Assembly (NCBI RefSeq): GCF_000695795.1
Contig: NZ_JNCA01000029.1
Coordinates: forward strand, 22,001-86,000
Origin: Flavobacterium seoulense
Lineage (GTDB): Bacteria; Bacteroidota; Bacteroidia; Flavobacteriales; Flavobacteriaceae
Length of the DNA: 64,000 nt
Direction: 5' to 3'
The notes beneath the pieces were generated by a model, which did no database searches, was not told the DNA's origin, and saw nothing but the letters and a program-made list of their open reading frames with translations. The stretch's first letter is position 1. Every line of letters begins with the position of its first letter. Shown piece after piece: positions 7,772-17,076 of the stretch. The position numbers and the translations under genes were made by a program.

Positions 7772-8197
7772 TTATAAAACCGCTTTAATTTTTTCGATTA
7801 AAGCATCGTATTCAGCATCTGAAAGTAAAGTTTTATTTGGGTTCATTTCGAAAACATTCCCAAAACCATAACCATCAGCATATTTAGGTACAATATGAAA
7901 ATGTAAGTGGGATAATTTATCTGAAAAAGCACCGTAATTTATTTTATCAGGATTAAAAGCTTTTGCAATAGCATTTGCTGTGGTATTAACATCGTCCATA
8001 AAAGCATTGCGTTGTTCATCGCTTAACTCATGAAATTCAACTCCGTGATCTTTGTAAACAACATTTAAACGACCTGTGTACGATTGCTCTTTAAACAGGA
8101 ACAATTGAGAAACTTTCAAGTCGGTAATTTTAATCATTAGGTTGTGTAATGTTTCATTTTCCTGACAATACAAACATTCTGAAACTGGTGTAGGCAT
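7772..8197 (-). CDS. HIT family nucleotide-binding protein
   Basis: This protein of 141 residues carries the histidine triad in HLHFHIVPKY near residue 100, the catalytic core of nucleotidyl hydrolases and transferases such as Hint and Ap4A hydrolases. A CLYCQ motif near the N-terminus, together with a later His, may bind zinc as in other HIT proteins. Terminators lie after it and it appears to be a single-gene unit. The substrate is probably a nucleoside phosphoramidate or dinucleotide; this cannot be settled from the sequence. Confidence 0.92.
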   Translation of the reverse strand: MPTPVSECLYCQENETLHNLMIKITDLKVSQLFLFKEQSYTGRLNVVYKDHGVEFHELSDEQRNAFMDDVNTTANAIAKAFNPDKINYGAFSDKLSHLHFHIVPKYADGYGFGNVFEMNPNKTLLSDAEYDALIEKIKAVL

Positions 8198-8259
8198 ATT
8201 TTTTTCTTTAATAAATTATAAATTGTTTTAATAGCGTTAGCAAAGCTATCGATACTATT

Positions 8260-8706
8260 TTATTTTTCCAAATTGCCTTTTTCTTTAAGTTTAGCTTGGT
8301 ATTTTTCTACAATTTGTTTTCCCCAAGCTTGTCCTGCAATAATAGATTCTGTCATTACCTGAGGCATAGTAGCAATCATTTTTTTTCCAATAGGGGAGTT
8401 GTAAAAAGTAATTAATTGGTCAATATCACTTTCAGTATAATATTTATCGTAAATAGGGATAATCATATTTTGTATATCTTCTGCTTTTACTTCTTTTTTA
8501 AATTCTTCCAAAAATTCGATTTTGGCTTTAGAATCAGAGGAAGAACTTTTAAGATGCTCCATCATTTGATTCATCACCTGAATTCCTATTTTTCCAGAAC
8601 CTGTTAATTCAAGCAGTTGATTTATTTTTTCGCTTTTTGAAGTGTTTTGAGCATTCGCTGAGAAAGATAGTACACAGAAACTTAGAATTAAAAGTGATTT
8701 TTTCAT
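8260..8706 (-). CDS. DUF2059 secreted protein
   Basis: A protein of 148 residues with a signal peptide (MKKSLLILSFCVLSFSANAQ). The mature part is all-helical and fits DUF2059: INQLLELTGSGKIGIQVMNQ followed by YTESDIDQLITFYNSPIGKKM, which is the family's most conserved stretch. It is probably periplasmic. The role of the family is unknown. It lies between hit and purL on the same strand, about 60 bases upstream of hit. Confidence 0.85.
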   Translation of the reverse strand: MKKSLLILSFCVLSFSANAQNTSKSEKINQLLELTGSGKIGIQVMNQMMEHLKSSSSDSKAKIEFLEEFKKEVKAEDIQNMIIPIYDKYYTESDIDQLITFYNSPIGKKMIATMPQVMTESIIAGQAWGKQIVEKYQAKLKEKGNLEK

Positions 8707-8779
8707 GTAGTTATTTTGGTTTTATAATTAGATTTCGAATATACAATTTCTTATTCGTAAAAAAGATTTATCTCACAAA

Positions 8780-8807
8780 AAAAGCGCTCTCTTTCGAGAA
8801 CGCTTTT
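8780..8807 (-). terminator. Terminator after purL
   Basis: AAAAGCGCTCTC and GAGAACGCTTTT form a 12-base stem with one mismatch around TTTC, placed about 20 bases beyond the purL stop. T/A-rich ends fit a Rho-independent terminator. Confidence 0.75.
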
Positions 8808-8827
8808 CATTATTTTAAAACTAAAAA

Positions 8828-11800
8828 TTAGTTGTTTTCAATCCATTTTCTGGCATTAACAAATGCTTCCTGCCAAGGAGTAACTTCATCGTTTCTGTTA
8901 GCTGGATAATTTGCCCAGTTCCATTGGAAAACAGAACGCTCAATATGCGGCATTGTTACCAGGTGACGACCTGTAGCATCACACAACATTGCTGTGTTGA
9001 AATCAGATCCATTAGGGTTTGCAGGGTAGCTATCGTAACCGTATTTACCAACAATGTTGTAGTTTTCTTCACCCATTGGTAAATTAAATTTACCTTCACC
9101 ATGAGAAACCCAAACTCCTAAAGTAGTACCGGCTAAAGTTGACAACATCACTGAATTATTTTCCTGTACTGTTACCGAAGTAAAGATACTTTCGTGTTTG
9201 TGACTATTGTTGTGCAGCATTTTTCCGTGTATTTCGTGCTCCGGATTAATTACTTCTAATTCCATGAACAATTGGCAACCATTACAGATTCCAACAGATA
9301 ATGTATCTTCTCTTTTAAAGAAGTTTTTTAATGCTGTATTAGCTTTTTCGTTGTATTTGAAAGCTCCGGCCCAACCTTTAGCAGAACCTAAAACATCTGA
9401 GTTAGAGAATCCACCAACAGCTCCAATGAATTGAACATCTTCTAAATTTTCACGTCCTGAAATCAAATCAGTCATGTGGATGTCTTTTACATCAAAACCA
9501 GCAAGATACATTGCATTTGCCATTTCACGCTCAGAATTACTTCCTTTTTCACGAATAATAGCTGCTTTTGGTCTTGGTTTTGAAGCATCAATTTCAGGTT
9601 TTTTACCTGTAAAATGAGCAGGGAAACTAAAGTTTAATGCCTGGTTTTTATAATTATCGTAACGCTCTTGAGCTGTTCCGTTTTTAGATTGTTTTTGGTC
9701 TAATAAGAAAGAAGTTTTAAACCAAACGTCTCTGTATTTAGCAATATCTAATTGGCAACCGCCAAAGTTTAAAGTAGCTTCATTTGTTGCTGTTCCTAAT
9801 TTGTAGAAAGAAACTCCGTTAGCGTTTAATTTACTTTCTAAAGCAATGTCTTCTTTCGCCTGGAACACAATTCCGATATTCTCAGCAAAAAGGTATTTGA
9901 TGATATCTTTTTCTTCGAAAACAGAGAAATCAATTTTAGCACCTAAATTCACATCAGCAAAACACATTTCTAATAAAGTAGTGATTAAACCACCACTTCC
10001 AATATCGTGACCCGCTACAATTTGGTTATCCAAAATTAATTCCTGAACCGTATTGAATGCCTTTTTAAAGAAAGCAGCGTCTTTAATTGTTGGCGTTTCA
10101 TTACCAATAGTATTCAAAATTTGAGCAAAAGAAGATCCTCCTAATTTGAAATCATCCTGAGATAAATTGATATAGTAAATAGAATCACCATCTCTTTGTA
10201 AAACAGGCTCTACTACTTTTCTAATATCAGTACAGTTACCCGCAGCCGAAATAATTACCGTTCCCGGTGCAATTACTTCATCGTTTGGATATTTTTGTTT
10301 CATCGAAAGTGAATCTTTTCCTGTTGGAATATTGATTCCTAATTCGATAGCAAAGTCAGAACAAGCTTTAACAGCAGCGTACAAACGAGCGTCTTCACCT
10401 TCGTTTTTACAAGCCCACATCCAGTTAGCCGACAATGAAACTCCTTTCAATCCGTCTTTTATTGGAGCCCAAACAATATTTGATAATGATTCGGCAATAG
10501 CAGTTCTTGTTCCGGCAACAGGGTCAATTAAGGAAGCGATAGGAGCGTGGCCTATTGAAGTTGCAATTCCTTCTTTTCCTTGAAAATCTAACGCCATTAC
10601 ACCACAGTTATTCAATGGTAATTGTAATGGACCTGCAGTTTGCTGTTTTGCTACTTTTCCACCTACACAACGGTCTACTTTGTTAGTCAGCCAGTCTTTA
10701 GAAGCAACAGCTTCCAGTTGTAACACCTGCTCTAAATAAGTAGCAATTTTATCTTTAGAATAATCTAAGTTTTTATAGTTGTAATCAATAGTTTTATCGG
10801 TCATTACTGTTTTTGGAGAACTTCCAAAGAAATCTTCCAAAGCATAATCCATTGGTTTAGCACCATTAGTTTTTGATTCGAAAGTAAAACGGTGATCACC
10901 GGTTACGTCTCCTACTTCATACATTGGCGAACGCTCTCTGTCGGCAATTCTTTGTAAAGTATCAATGTCTTTTTGACCAATAACTAATCCCATTCTTTCC
11001 TGAGATTCGTTACCAATAATTTCTTTTGAAGAAAGCGTAGGGTCACCTACAGGCAATTTATCTAAATCGATTAGACCTCCTGTTTCTTCCACTAATTCCG
11101 AAAGACAGTTTAAGTGTCCACCAGCACCGTGATCGTGAATAGAAACAATTGGATTGTTATCGCTTTCGACTAATCCACGAATAGCATTAGCAGCACGTTT
11201 TTGCATTTCCGGATTCGAACGTTGGATAGCATTTAACTCAATTCCTGAACCAAAAGCTCCGGTATCTGCAGAAGAAACCGCAGCACCACCCATTCCGATT
11301 CTATAATTTTCTCCACCTAGAATAACGATTTTATCGCCTTCTTGTGGTTTGTGTTTGATAGCCTGATCTAATTTTCCGTAACCAATTCCACCTGCCTGCA
11401 TGATTACTTTATCGTAACCAATTTTACGGTCGTTTTCTTCATGTTCGAATGTTAAAACAGAACCGGTAATCAACGGTTGACCAAATTTATTTCCAAAATC
11501 AGAAGCTCCGTTTGAAGCTTTGATTAAGATATCCATCGGTGTTTGGTACAGCCATTTTCTTTCGGCAACGGCATTTTCCCATGGTCTTTCTTCTTCTAAA
11601 CGAGAATAAGAAGTCATGTAAACCGCAGTTCCTGCTAATGGCAACGAACCTTGTCCACCAGCCAAGCGGTCACGAATTTCTCCTCCGGAACCTGTAGCAG
11701 CTCCGTTAAAAGGCTCAACAGTTGTTGGGAAATTATGTGTTTCTGCTTTTAATGAAATAACCGAATCAAATTCTTTTACTTCATAAAAATCAGCTTTGTC

Positions 11801-12481
11801 GGCAGTTTTTGGAGCAAATTGTTGCACTTTTGGTCCTTTTACAAAAGCCACATTGTCTTTGTAAGCCGAAACAATGTCGTTAGGATTTTCCTGAGATGTT
11901 TTCTTGATTAATTTGAAAAGAGAAGTTTCTTTTTCTTCACCGTCAATTACAAAAGTTCCGTTGAAAATCTTGTGACGACAGTGCTCTGAATTAGCCTGAG
12001 AGAAAGCAAATATTTCAGAATCAGTTAGTTTTCTGCCTAATTTGGTAGCTAAGTTATCTAAATATTCAACTTCTTCAATACTTAAAGCCAAACCTTCCTG
12101 TTTGTTATAAGCATCAATATTATCAATTTCTAAAATTGGTTCCGGTTGAATATTGATAGTGAAAATATCCTGATTCAACTCGGTATATTTTTGCGAAAGC
12201 ATCGGGTCAAAATCAGTGAAATCAGCCGATACTTTGTAGAATTCTTCGATACGAATGATTCCTGAAATCCCCATGTTTTGAGTAATTTCTACAGCGTTGG
12301 TACTCCAAGGCGTAATCATAGTGGCGCGAGGACCAACAAAAAAATCCGTCAATACGGATTTCTCTATCTTATTTGCATTGGCAAAAAGCCAGTTTAGTTT
12401 AGAAATATCTTGAGCCGAAATTTCGCCTTGCGTTTGTACGGCAAAAATTGCGTTGCTTTGGTTTTCAAAGAAATGAATCAT
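8828..12481 (-). CDS. purL: Phosphoribosylformylglycinamidine synthase (long form)
   Basis: This single-chain enzyme of 1217 residues makes FGAM from FGAR, glutamine and ATP in step four of purine synthesis. The N-terminal and AIRS-like domains include KAETHNFPTTVEPFNGAATG and IHDHGAGGHLNCLSELVEE. The C-terminal class I glutaminase has the nucleophile in GICNGCQLFMEL (Cys at about residue 1069) and the HGEGKF histidine. The length fits the large proteobacterial-type PurL rather than the split PurLQS form. It stands alone between its own promoter and a terminator. Confidence 0.98.
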   Translation of the reverse strand: MIHFFENQSNAIFAVQTQGEISAQDISKLNWLFANANKIEKSVLTDFFVGPRATMITPWSTNAVEITQNMGISGIIRIEEFYKVSADFTDFDPMLSQKYTELNQDIFTINIQPEPILEIDNIDAYNKQEGLALSIEEVEYLDNLATKLGRKLTDSEIFAFSQANSEHCRHKIFNGTFVIDGEEKETSLFKLIKKTSQENPNDIVSAYKDNVAFVKGPKVQQFAPKTADKADFYEVKEFDSVISLKAETHNFPTTVEPFNGAATGSGGEIRDRLAGGQGSLPLAGTAVYMTSYSRLEEERPWENAVAERKWLYQTPMDILIKASNGASDFGNKFGQPLITGSVLTFEHEENDRKIGYDKVIMQAGGIGYGKLDQAIKHKPQEGDKIVILGGENYRIGMGGAAVSSADTGAFGSGIELNAIQRSNPEMQKRAANAIRGLVESDNNPIVSIHDHGAGGHLNCLSELVEETGGLIDLDKLPVGDPTLSSKEIIGNESQERMGLVIGQKDIDTLQRIADRERSPMYEVGDVTGDHRFTFESKTNGAKPMDYALEDFFGSSPKTVMTDKTIDYNYKNLDYSKDKIATYLEQVLQLEAVASKDWLTNKVDRCVGGKVAKQQTAGPLQLPLNNCGVMALDFQGKEGIATSIGHAPIASLIDPVAGTRTAIAESLSNIVWAPIKDGLKGVSLSANWMWACKNEGEDARLYAAVKACSDFAIELGINIPTGKDSLSMKQKYPNDEVIAPGTVIISAAGNCTDIRKVVEPVLQRDGDSIYYINLSQDDFKLGGSSFAQILNTIGNETPTIKDAAFFKKAFNTVQELILDNQIVAGHDIGSGGLITTLLEMCFADVNLGAKIDFSVFEEKDIIKYLFAENIGIVFQAKEDIALESKLNANGVSFYKLGTATNEATLNFGGCQLDIAKYRDVWFKTSFLLDQKQSKNGTAQERYDNYKNQALNFSFPAHFTGKKPEIDASKPRPKAAIIREKGSNSEREMANAMYLAGFDVKDIHMTDLISGRENLEDVQFIGAVGGFSNSDVLGSAKGWAGAFKYNEKANTALKNFFKREDTLSVGICNGCQLFMELEVINPEHEIHGKMLHNNSHKHESIFTSVTVQENNSVMLSTLAGTTLGVWVSHGEGKFNLPMGEENYNIVGKYGYDSYPANPNGSDFNTAMLCDATGRHLVTMPHIERSVFQWNWANYPANRNDEVTPWQEAFVNARKWIENN

Positions 12482-12507
12482 TGTTTTTTATTTGATGAAT
12501 TGCGATG

Positions 12508-12515
12508 CAAATTTA
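12508..12515 (-). promoter_or_regulatory. Candidate -7 box of the purL promoter
   Basis: On the minus strand TAAATTTG, a perfect TAnnTTTG, lies 26 bases upstream of the purL ATG. A clear TTTG -33 box is not visible; the best candidate is a TTG about 20 bases upstream. Confidence 0.45.
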
Positions 12516-12759
12516 GGTTAAAAAAACAGTAACAACAAGTGTAAAAATGACTTTTTAAAGTAGCTTTTTCACTAGTATTCAGTGTTCAGTTTACAAAAAG
12601 CAGATTGCAGAATTTAGAAAGCGGTTTAAGGCGGGCAACTTCGAAAGCTTTCTCTTTGTGCTTAATTTTTAGCCACAGATTTACACGGATAATTTCAGAT
12701 CATAAAAAAAAAGTTTCAGCGAAAGCTTTGTGTTCTTTATGGTTAAATAAAATTTAAAC

Positions 12760-14271
12760 TTATTTAGGAAACGCCATACTCTGGTAAGCACCCAAATCAG
12801 GAGGCGAAGTTCTGGTTTTTCCGTTAATGTCTAAAGGTATTGCATAAACAGGATTTCCTTTTGCGAAAGCCGCAGAAGTATTGTCGATATTCAATTTGTT
12901 TTTTGCAATATCAAGAAAACGCGGACTTTGATTTAAAATGATGTTGTTGTAATGCGCTGTCTCATTAAAATTGTATAACGAATTTGAGCTATTAGCATCC
13001 GATTTTAGTAAGCAATTATTGAATTGATACTCAAAAATAGCTGTGTTTTGTTTTTCTAAATTCAATTCATTAGCATAAGCGCCATAAATTATACAATTGT
13101 TAAAAGTGGCTTGGATTAAGTCTTTTGTTTCAGAATTTGAGTTAAATTTGTAGTTACTGATTGTTAATGCAAATTGTTGCGAACTATTCCAGTTGTTGTT
13201 AAAAGTACAATGTGTAAACTGGTAATTTCCACCGTAAGTACAAGCTAATGCTGCTTTTCCAGCGGTATTGATTACTATGTTTTCTCCTTTTATATGAGCA
13301 TTTTGAGCCAGAATTCCATAGTTGGACGAATTGTAAATCTGACTGTTTTTTATTGAAACGGTCGTTTGATCCTGATTGTCAATTCGTAAACCAATCGTAG
13401 CATTTTTTATAGTAAGATGATTGATGCTGTGATTTGTACTACCCTCACGAAGCCAGATGGTTGCCCATTGTCCCGGGATATTCGCATAATCGGCTTCAAG
13501 GCGGTCACCTTCAAAAATAATTTCGTTTTCCTGTTTATTTGTTGTTGAAGCATTTCCGTTGCATTGTAAAGTAGCTCCTTGTGGTACAATCAAGCCTGAA
13601 TTGGCATGAAAATAAACTCTGGCTCCGGCATCAAAAATGACTGTTTTCCCTTTGGGAACGGTGGCGTAACCATAAATCACATACGGTTTTTGATTGGTAA
13701 AATGCAGTTCGTTACCATTTACAGAGTCGTTTTTGTCCAAATAAAAACCACTGAATTCGGTATCATCAAAAGTGACTGTTTCGGTTTTGCCATTGCCTAG
13801 ATTTTTTGGAAATAAGAAAACAGCATCTTTTACCAGAGTGAGTAAAGCTACTTTTTGCAAATTAGTTCCGCTATCAAATTCAATATCGTCAGTGTATAAA
13901 AAATCATTAGGATTCGCATCGGAAATATTGGGAGTAGTTTCGATAAAAACATACAAACTATCCTTGGCTAACAAAGTTACATTATTGAAAATTTTGTTGT
14001 TTTCGCCTTGCATTCCGTCAACGGTCATGCGGTATTTTGAATTTAAGCCTTTGCTAAATTTAATCGTAGGAATGCTAATGTCTTCTTTACTATGATTATA
14101 CACTTTCAATACATACGTACTGGAACTAATGGTCGAAAAAACAGTATCAAGAAAAACTGTATCTCTTGAAAATACTAATTTCCCGGAGCTTAGTACTGTT
14201 GAAAAATCAGTACGGCAAGAACCAAGAGTAATCAGAATAGTGAAAATAAAAAGTAGCGAAAAGCAACGCAT
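12760..14271 (-). CDS. Lipoprotein with right-handed parallel beta-helix
   Basis: A protein of 503 residues with a lipoprotein signal (ITLGSC, Cys at about residue 19), so it is probably attached to the outer membrane or periplasmic face. From about residue 200 the sequence shows repeated short strands ending in Asn/Ile ladders, for example LTIKNATIGLRIDNQ and NSQIYNSSNYGILAQNA, the pattern of a pectate-lyase-like beta-helix. The C-terminus holds DINGKTRTSPPDLGAYQ, typical of Bacteroidetes choice-of-anchor/beta-helix proteins. No catalytic residues can be named. It appears as a single gene. Function unknown, perhaps binding polysaccharide. Confidence 0.8.
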   Translation of the reverse strand: MRCFSLLFIFTILITLGSCRTDFSTVLSSGKLVFSRDTVFLDTVFSTISSSTYVLKVYNHSKEDISIPTIKFSKGLNSKYRMTVDGMQGENNKIFNNVTLLAKDSLYVFIETTPNISDANPNDFLYTDDIEFDSGTNLQKVALLTLVKDAVFLFPKNLGNGKTETVTFDDTEFSGFYLDKNDSVNGNELHFTNQKPYVIYGYATVPKGKTVIFDAGARVYFHANSGLIVPQGATLQCNGNASTTNKQENEIIFEGDRLEADYANIPGQWATIWLREGSTNHSINHLTIKNATIGLRIDNQDQTTVSIKNSQIYNSSNYGILAQNAHIKGENIVINTAGKAALACTYGGNYQFTHCTFNNNWNSSQQFALTISNYKFNSNSETKDLIQATFNNCIIYGAYANELNLEKQNTAIFEYQFNNCLLKSDANSSNSLYNFNETAHYNNIILNQSPRFLDIAKNKLNIDNTSAAFAKGNPVYAIPLDINGKTRTSPPDLGAYQSMAFPK

Positions 14272-14410
14272 GGATTTTGTTTTTTTGTAAAAATAGAAAA
14301 AATCTTATTTGTTAAAACTTAATTTTAAAATCGATTGCAGAATATGCTTCTTATAAAGAGGCTAGTCTCTATTCTTTTCTTTATTTTTACAATCGATTAA
14401 AATAAAATTC

Positions 14411-14839
14411 ATGACATTCGATAAAGAAAAGATACTGGAATACTGCAATCGTATTTCGAAAAATACCTTAATGGAAACCTTAAATATTGAATATATTGAT
14501 GCTGGCGAAGGTTTTCTTATTGCTAAAATGCCTGTAAATCCAAGTGTTCATCAGCCTATGGGGTTGTTACATGGCGGAGCTTCGGTAGCATTAGCAGAAA
14601 GTGTAGGAAGCGCAGCTTCTTTTATATTCATCAATCCTGAAGTGAGTGAAGTGCGCGGTATCGAAATTTCGGCCAATCATTTAAAAGCCAAGCGTGAAGG
14701 TGTGGTTACTGCAACGGCGAGAATAATTCATCAGGGAGCGAGTATTCATTTGTGGGAAATTCGGATTGTGGACGAAAGAGATAATTTGATTTCGCTTTGT
14801 AAGCTGACCAATATGGTTTTGCCAAAAAGAAAGAAATAA
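14411..14839 (+). CDS. Hotdog-fold thioesterase (PaaI/MenI-like)
   Basis: A cytosolic hotdog-fold acyl-CoA thioesterase of 142 residues. The signature HQPMGLLHGGASVALAESVGS carries the conserved Gly-Gly and the catalytic Glu region of the PaaI/YbdB/MenI group. Because an isochorismate synthase gene follows after 45 bases, a role as 1,4-dihydroxy-2-naphthoyl-CoA thioesterase in menaquinone synthesis is likely, but this rests on context. The strand switch before it implies its own promoter; a TATTTTTA box lies about 22 bases upstream. Confidence 0.88.
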   Translation: MTFDKEKILEYCNRISKNTLMETLNIEYIDAGEGFLIAKMPVNPSVHQPMGLLHGGASVALAESVGSAASFIFINPEVSEVRGIEISANHLKAKREGVVTATARIIHQGASIHLWEIRIVDERDNLISLCKLTNMVLPKRKK

Positions 14840-14884
14840 GGAATAGATTTTTGAAGAAAAACGAATCTTTAATATACTACTATT

Positions 14885-15946
14885 ATGATTGATTTTTTTA
14901 TAAAAGTAAAACAGCAAGAAGCCCAGGAATTACCATTTGTCATTTATAAAAAGCCTTATAAAACTGAGGTGAGAGGTTTTTTTCAAAAAAACGACCATCT
15001 TTATTTTGCTGAAACTTTAGATGAAACCGGTTTTGTATTTGCTCCTTTCAATGGCAACCAAATGATATTGATTCCTAAAAATCAATCGGTAATTTGGGAG
15101 GCTGATATTACTTCTTTGGATGAAAATCAAAAAGAAGATTTTGTGTATTCAGAAAATGGTCAGGAAAAAGCACGTTTCGAAAATTTGATTCAAAAAGCCA
15201 TTGATGCTATTGAAAAAGGCGATTTTACCAAAGTAGTTTTGTCCCGAAAAGAAATCTTAGAAGTACCCAATTTTGATTTGGTAACCGTTTTTACAAGATT
15301 AATTCAGCGTTTTCCTAATGTTTTTTGTTATTGCTGGTACCACCCAAAAATAGGACTGTGGATGGGAGCGACTCCTGAACGATTACTGAAAGCCAGCCGC
15401 AAAAAGTTTTGTACAATGGCATTAGCAGGAACACAAAATTTTAACGGTACTGCCGAAGTAGTCTGGGAACAAAAAGAAATTGCCGAGCAGCAATACGTAA
15501 CCGATTTTATATTAGAAAACCTCAAAGGATTAACTTCAGAGGTAGCGATTTCCAGTCCGTATACCGTTCAGGCGGGAAATGTGTTGCACATTAAGACTGA
15601 TATTGAGGGAATCATCAATAAAACATCTAAATTGAATCAGGTAGTTTCTGTTTTGCATCCTACGCCTGCAGTTTGTGGTTTACCCAAAGATTTAGCGAAA
15701 GAATTCATTTTAGAAAATGAAAATTACGATCGAAAGTATTATACCGGTTTTTTAGGCGAATTGAACAAAAAGGATTTTACTGAGAAAAAACAAAAATCTG
15801 ATTTGTATGTGAATTTACGTTGCATGCAAATTAAAGGGCAAAAAGCACATTTATACATGGGGTGCGGAATTACGAAAGAAAGTATTCCTGAAAAAGAATG
15901 GAAAGAAAGCGTGAACAAGTCGATGACGATGAAGAGCGTACTTTGA
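14885..15946 (+). CDS. menF: Isochorismate synthase
   Basis: A chorismate-binding enzyme of 353 residues that turns chorismate into isochorismate, the entry to menaquinone (or siderophore) synthesis. Signatures are FTKVVLSRKEI, GATPERLLKAS, the LAGTQNF segment, HPTPAVCGLPKDLA and GFLGELN, followed by the C-terminal YMGCGI. It is shorter than the E. coli enzymes, as is usual in Bacteroidetes. The neighbouring thioesterase and the absence of siderophore genes nearby favour the menaquinone role. Later men genes are not in this window. Confidence 0.9.
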   Translation: MIDFFIKVKQQEAQELPFVIYKKPYKTEVRGFFQKNDHLYFAETLDETGFVFAPFNGNQMILIPKNQSVIWEADITSLDENQKEDFVYSENGQEKARFENLIQKAIDAIEKGDFTKVVLSRKEILEVPNFDLVTVFTRLIQRFPNVFCYCWYHPKIGLWMGATPERLLKASRKKFCTMALAGTQNFNGTAEVVWEQKEIAEQQYVTDFILENLKGLTSEVAISSPYTVQAGNVLHIKTDIEGIINKTSKLNQVVSVLHPTPAVCGLPKDLAKEFILENENYDRKYYTGFLGELNKKDFTEKKQKSDLYVNLRCMQIKGQKAHLYMGCGITKESIPEKEWKESVNKSMTMKSVL

Positions 15947-16100
15947 AGTTAGAGGTTAGAAGTTAGGGGGTAGAGGTTAAGATTATAAGATGGAAGTCAG
16001 ATTTTAGAAAGCAAAAATTAAAACATTAAGGAATAACACAATAAAACTCCGTACAGTCTCCCCTTCCTTTGGAGGGGGCTGGGGGAGGAAAAAAAGAAAT
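15947..16100. repeat. Degenerate GTTAGAGG repeats and REP-like palindrome before bshB1
   Basis: The 155 bases between menF and bshB1 begin with loose copies of TTAGA(G/A)G (15951-15985) and end with a G-rich palindromic element at 16058-16090. The latter has the hairpin CCCCTTCC-TTT-GGAGGGG followed by CTGGGGGAGGAA and ends only 11 bases before the bshB1 ATG. Related elements occur at 26813-26847 and 26886-26916. Confidence 0.7.
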
Positions 16101-16101
16101 A

Positions 16102-16818
16102 ATGAAATTAGACATATTAGCGTTTGGAGCGCATCCTGATGATGTAGAATTAGGTTGTGCCGGAACAATTTTAAAAGAAGTTTCCTTAGGGAAAAAAGTG
16201 GGTATTGTAGATTTAACCCGAGGCGAATTAGGAACACGTGGTTCGGCGGAAATTAGAGATCAGGAGGCGAGTGCTGCTGCAAAAATATTAGGTGTTTCGG
16301 TTAGAGAGAATCTGAACATGAGAGATGGTTTTTTCGTTAACGATGAAGCACACCAAATCGAGATTATCAAAATGATTCGAAAGTACCAACCTGAAATCGT
16401 TTTGTGTAATGCTGTTGAAGACCGTCATATTGACCATGGAAAAGGAAGTAAATTAGTTTCGGATGCTTGTTTTTTATCAGGTTTGATGAAAATAGAAACG
16501 GAGCTTGATGGAGAACCGCAAACTGCTTGGCGCCCTAAGTTGGTTTATCATTATATTCAGTGGAAAAACCTCGAACCTGACTTTGTGGTAGACATTACAG
16601 GATTTACCGATAAGAAGATTGAAGCTATTTTAGCTTACCGTTCTCAGTTTTATGATCCAAATTCTACCGAACCAGAGTCGCCAATTACCTCTAAAAACTT
16701 CTTTGAAAGCTTAAATTATCGTTCAAGAGACTTAGGCAGGCTTGTAGGTTTAGAATTTGCCGAAGGTTTTACAGTAGAAAGGTGTTTGGCCGTCAGTAGT
16801 TTAGCAGATTTACTGTAA
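16102..16818 (+). CDS. bshB1: Bacillithiol biosynthesis deacetylase BshB1
   Basis: A PIG-L (LmbE) family zinc deacetylase of 238 residues that removes acetate from GlcNAc-malate to give the GlcN-malate precursor of bacillithiol, the low-molecular-weight thiol of many Bacteroidetes. The metal site is read in GAHPDDVELGCAG (His-Pro-Asp-Asp) and in DRHIDHGKGS. The ATG at 16102 gives the canonical MKLDILAFGAHPDDVE start; a longer frame would translate the upstream G-rich repeat. It is followed by tRNA-His, which has its own promoter. Confidence 0.93.
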   Translation: MKLDILAFGAHPDDVELGCAGTILKEVSLGKKVGIVDLTRGELGTRGSAEIRDQEASAAAKILGVSVRENLNMRDGFFVNDEAHQIEIIKMIRKYQPEIVLCNAVEDRHIDHGKGSKLVSDACFLSGLMKIETELDGEPQTAWRPKLVYHYIQWKNLEPDFVVDITGFTDKKIEAILAYRSQFYDPNSTEPESPITSKNFFESLNYRSRDLGRLVGLEFAEGFTVERCLAVSSLADLL

Positions 16819-16845
16819 AATTATTAATTTTTTTTGCTCAAATAG

Positions 16846-16876
16846 TTTGTAGAAGTCAATAAACGTTGTATATTTG
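16846..16876 (+). promoter_or_regulatory. Bacteroidetes-type promoter of tRNA-His
   Basis: TTTG at 16846-16849 and TATATTTG at 16869-16876, separated by 19 bases, match the TTTG-N19-TAnnTTTG consensus of the Bacteroidetes primary sigma factor and lie 16 bases before the tRNA. Confidence 0.85.
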
Positions 16877-16892
16877 CACTCGCAAAGCAAAT

Positions 16893-16967
16893 GGTGGTTG
16901 TAGCTCAGCTGGTTAGAGCATCGGTTTGTGGTGCCGAGGGTCGCCGGTTCGAACCCGGTCATCCACC
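16893..16967 (+). tRNA. tRNA-His (anticodon GTG)
   Basis: A cloverleaf can be drawn: G-1 then acceptor GTGGTTG, D-arm with GCTCAGCTGGTTAGAGC, anticodon stem TCGGT/GCCGA around TTGTGGT (anticodon 16928-16930), and T-arm GCCGG-TTCGAAC-CCGGT. The extra 5' G facing C73 is the tRNA-His identity mark. The acceptor stem has one T-T mismatch at the fifth pair. CCA is not encoded. Confidence 0.95.
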
Positions 16968-16974
16968 CAAAAGC

Positions 16975-17002
16975 AAAAGCCTCTTCGAAAGAAGAGGCTT
17001 TT
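16975..17002 (+). terminator. Terminator after tRNA-His
   Basis: AAAAGCCTCTTC and its complement GAAGAGGCTTTT pair perfectly around GAAA and are followed by a run of Ts. Confidence 0.9.
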
Positions 17003-17076
17003 TTTGTATCTATAATTTTGAGTAGTTTTCGAATTATTTTATGCCAATTTTAAACTTGTTGAAATCCATTCGAATT

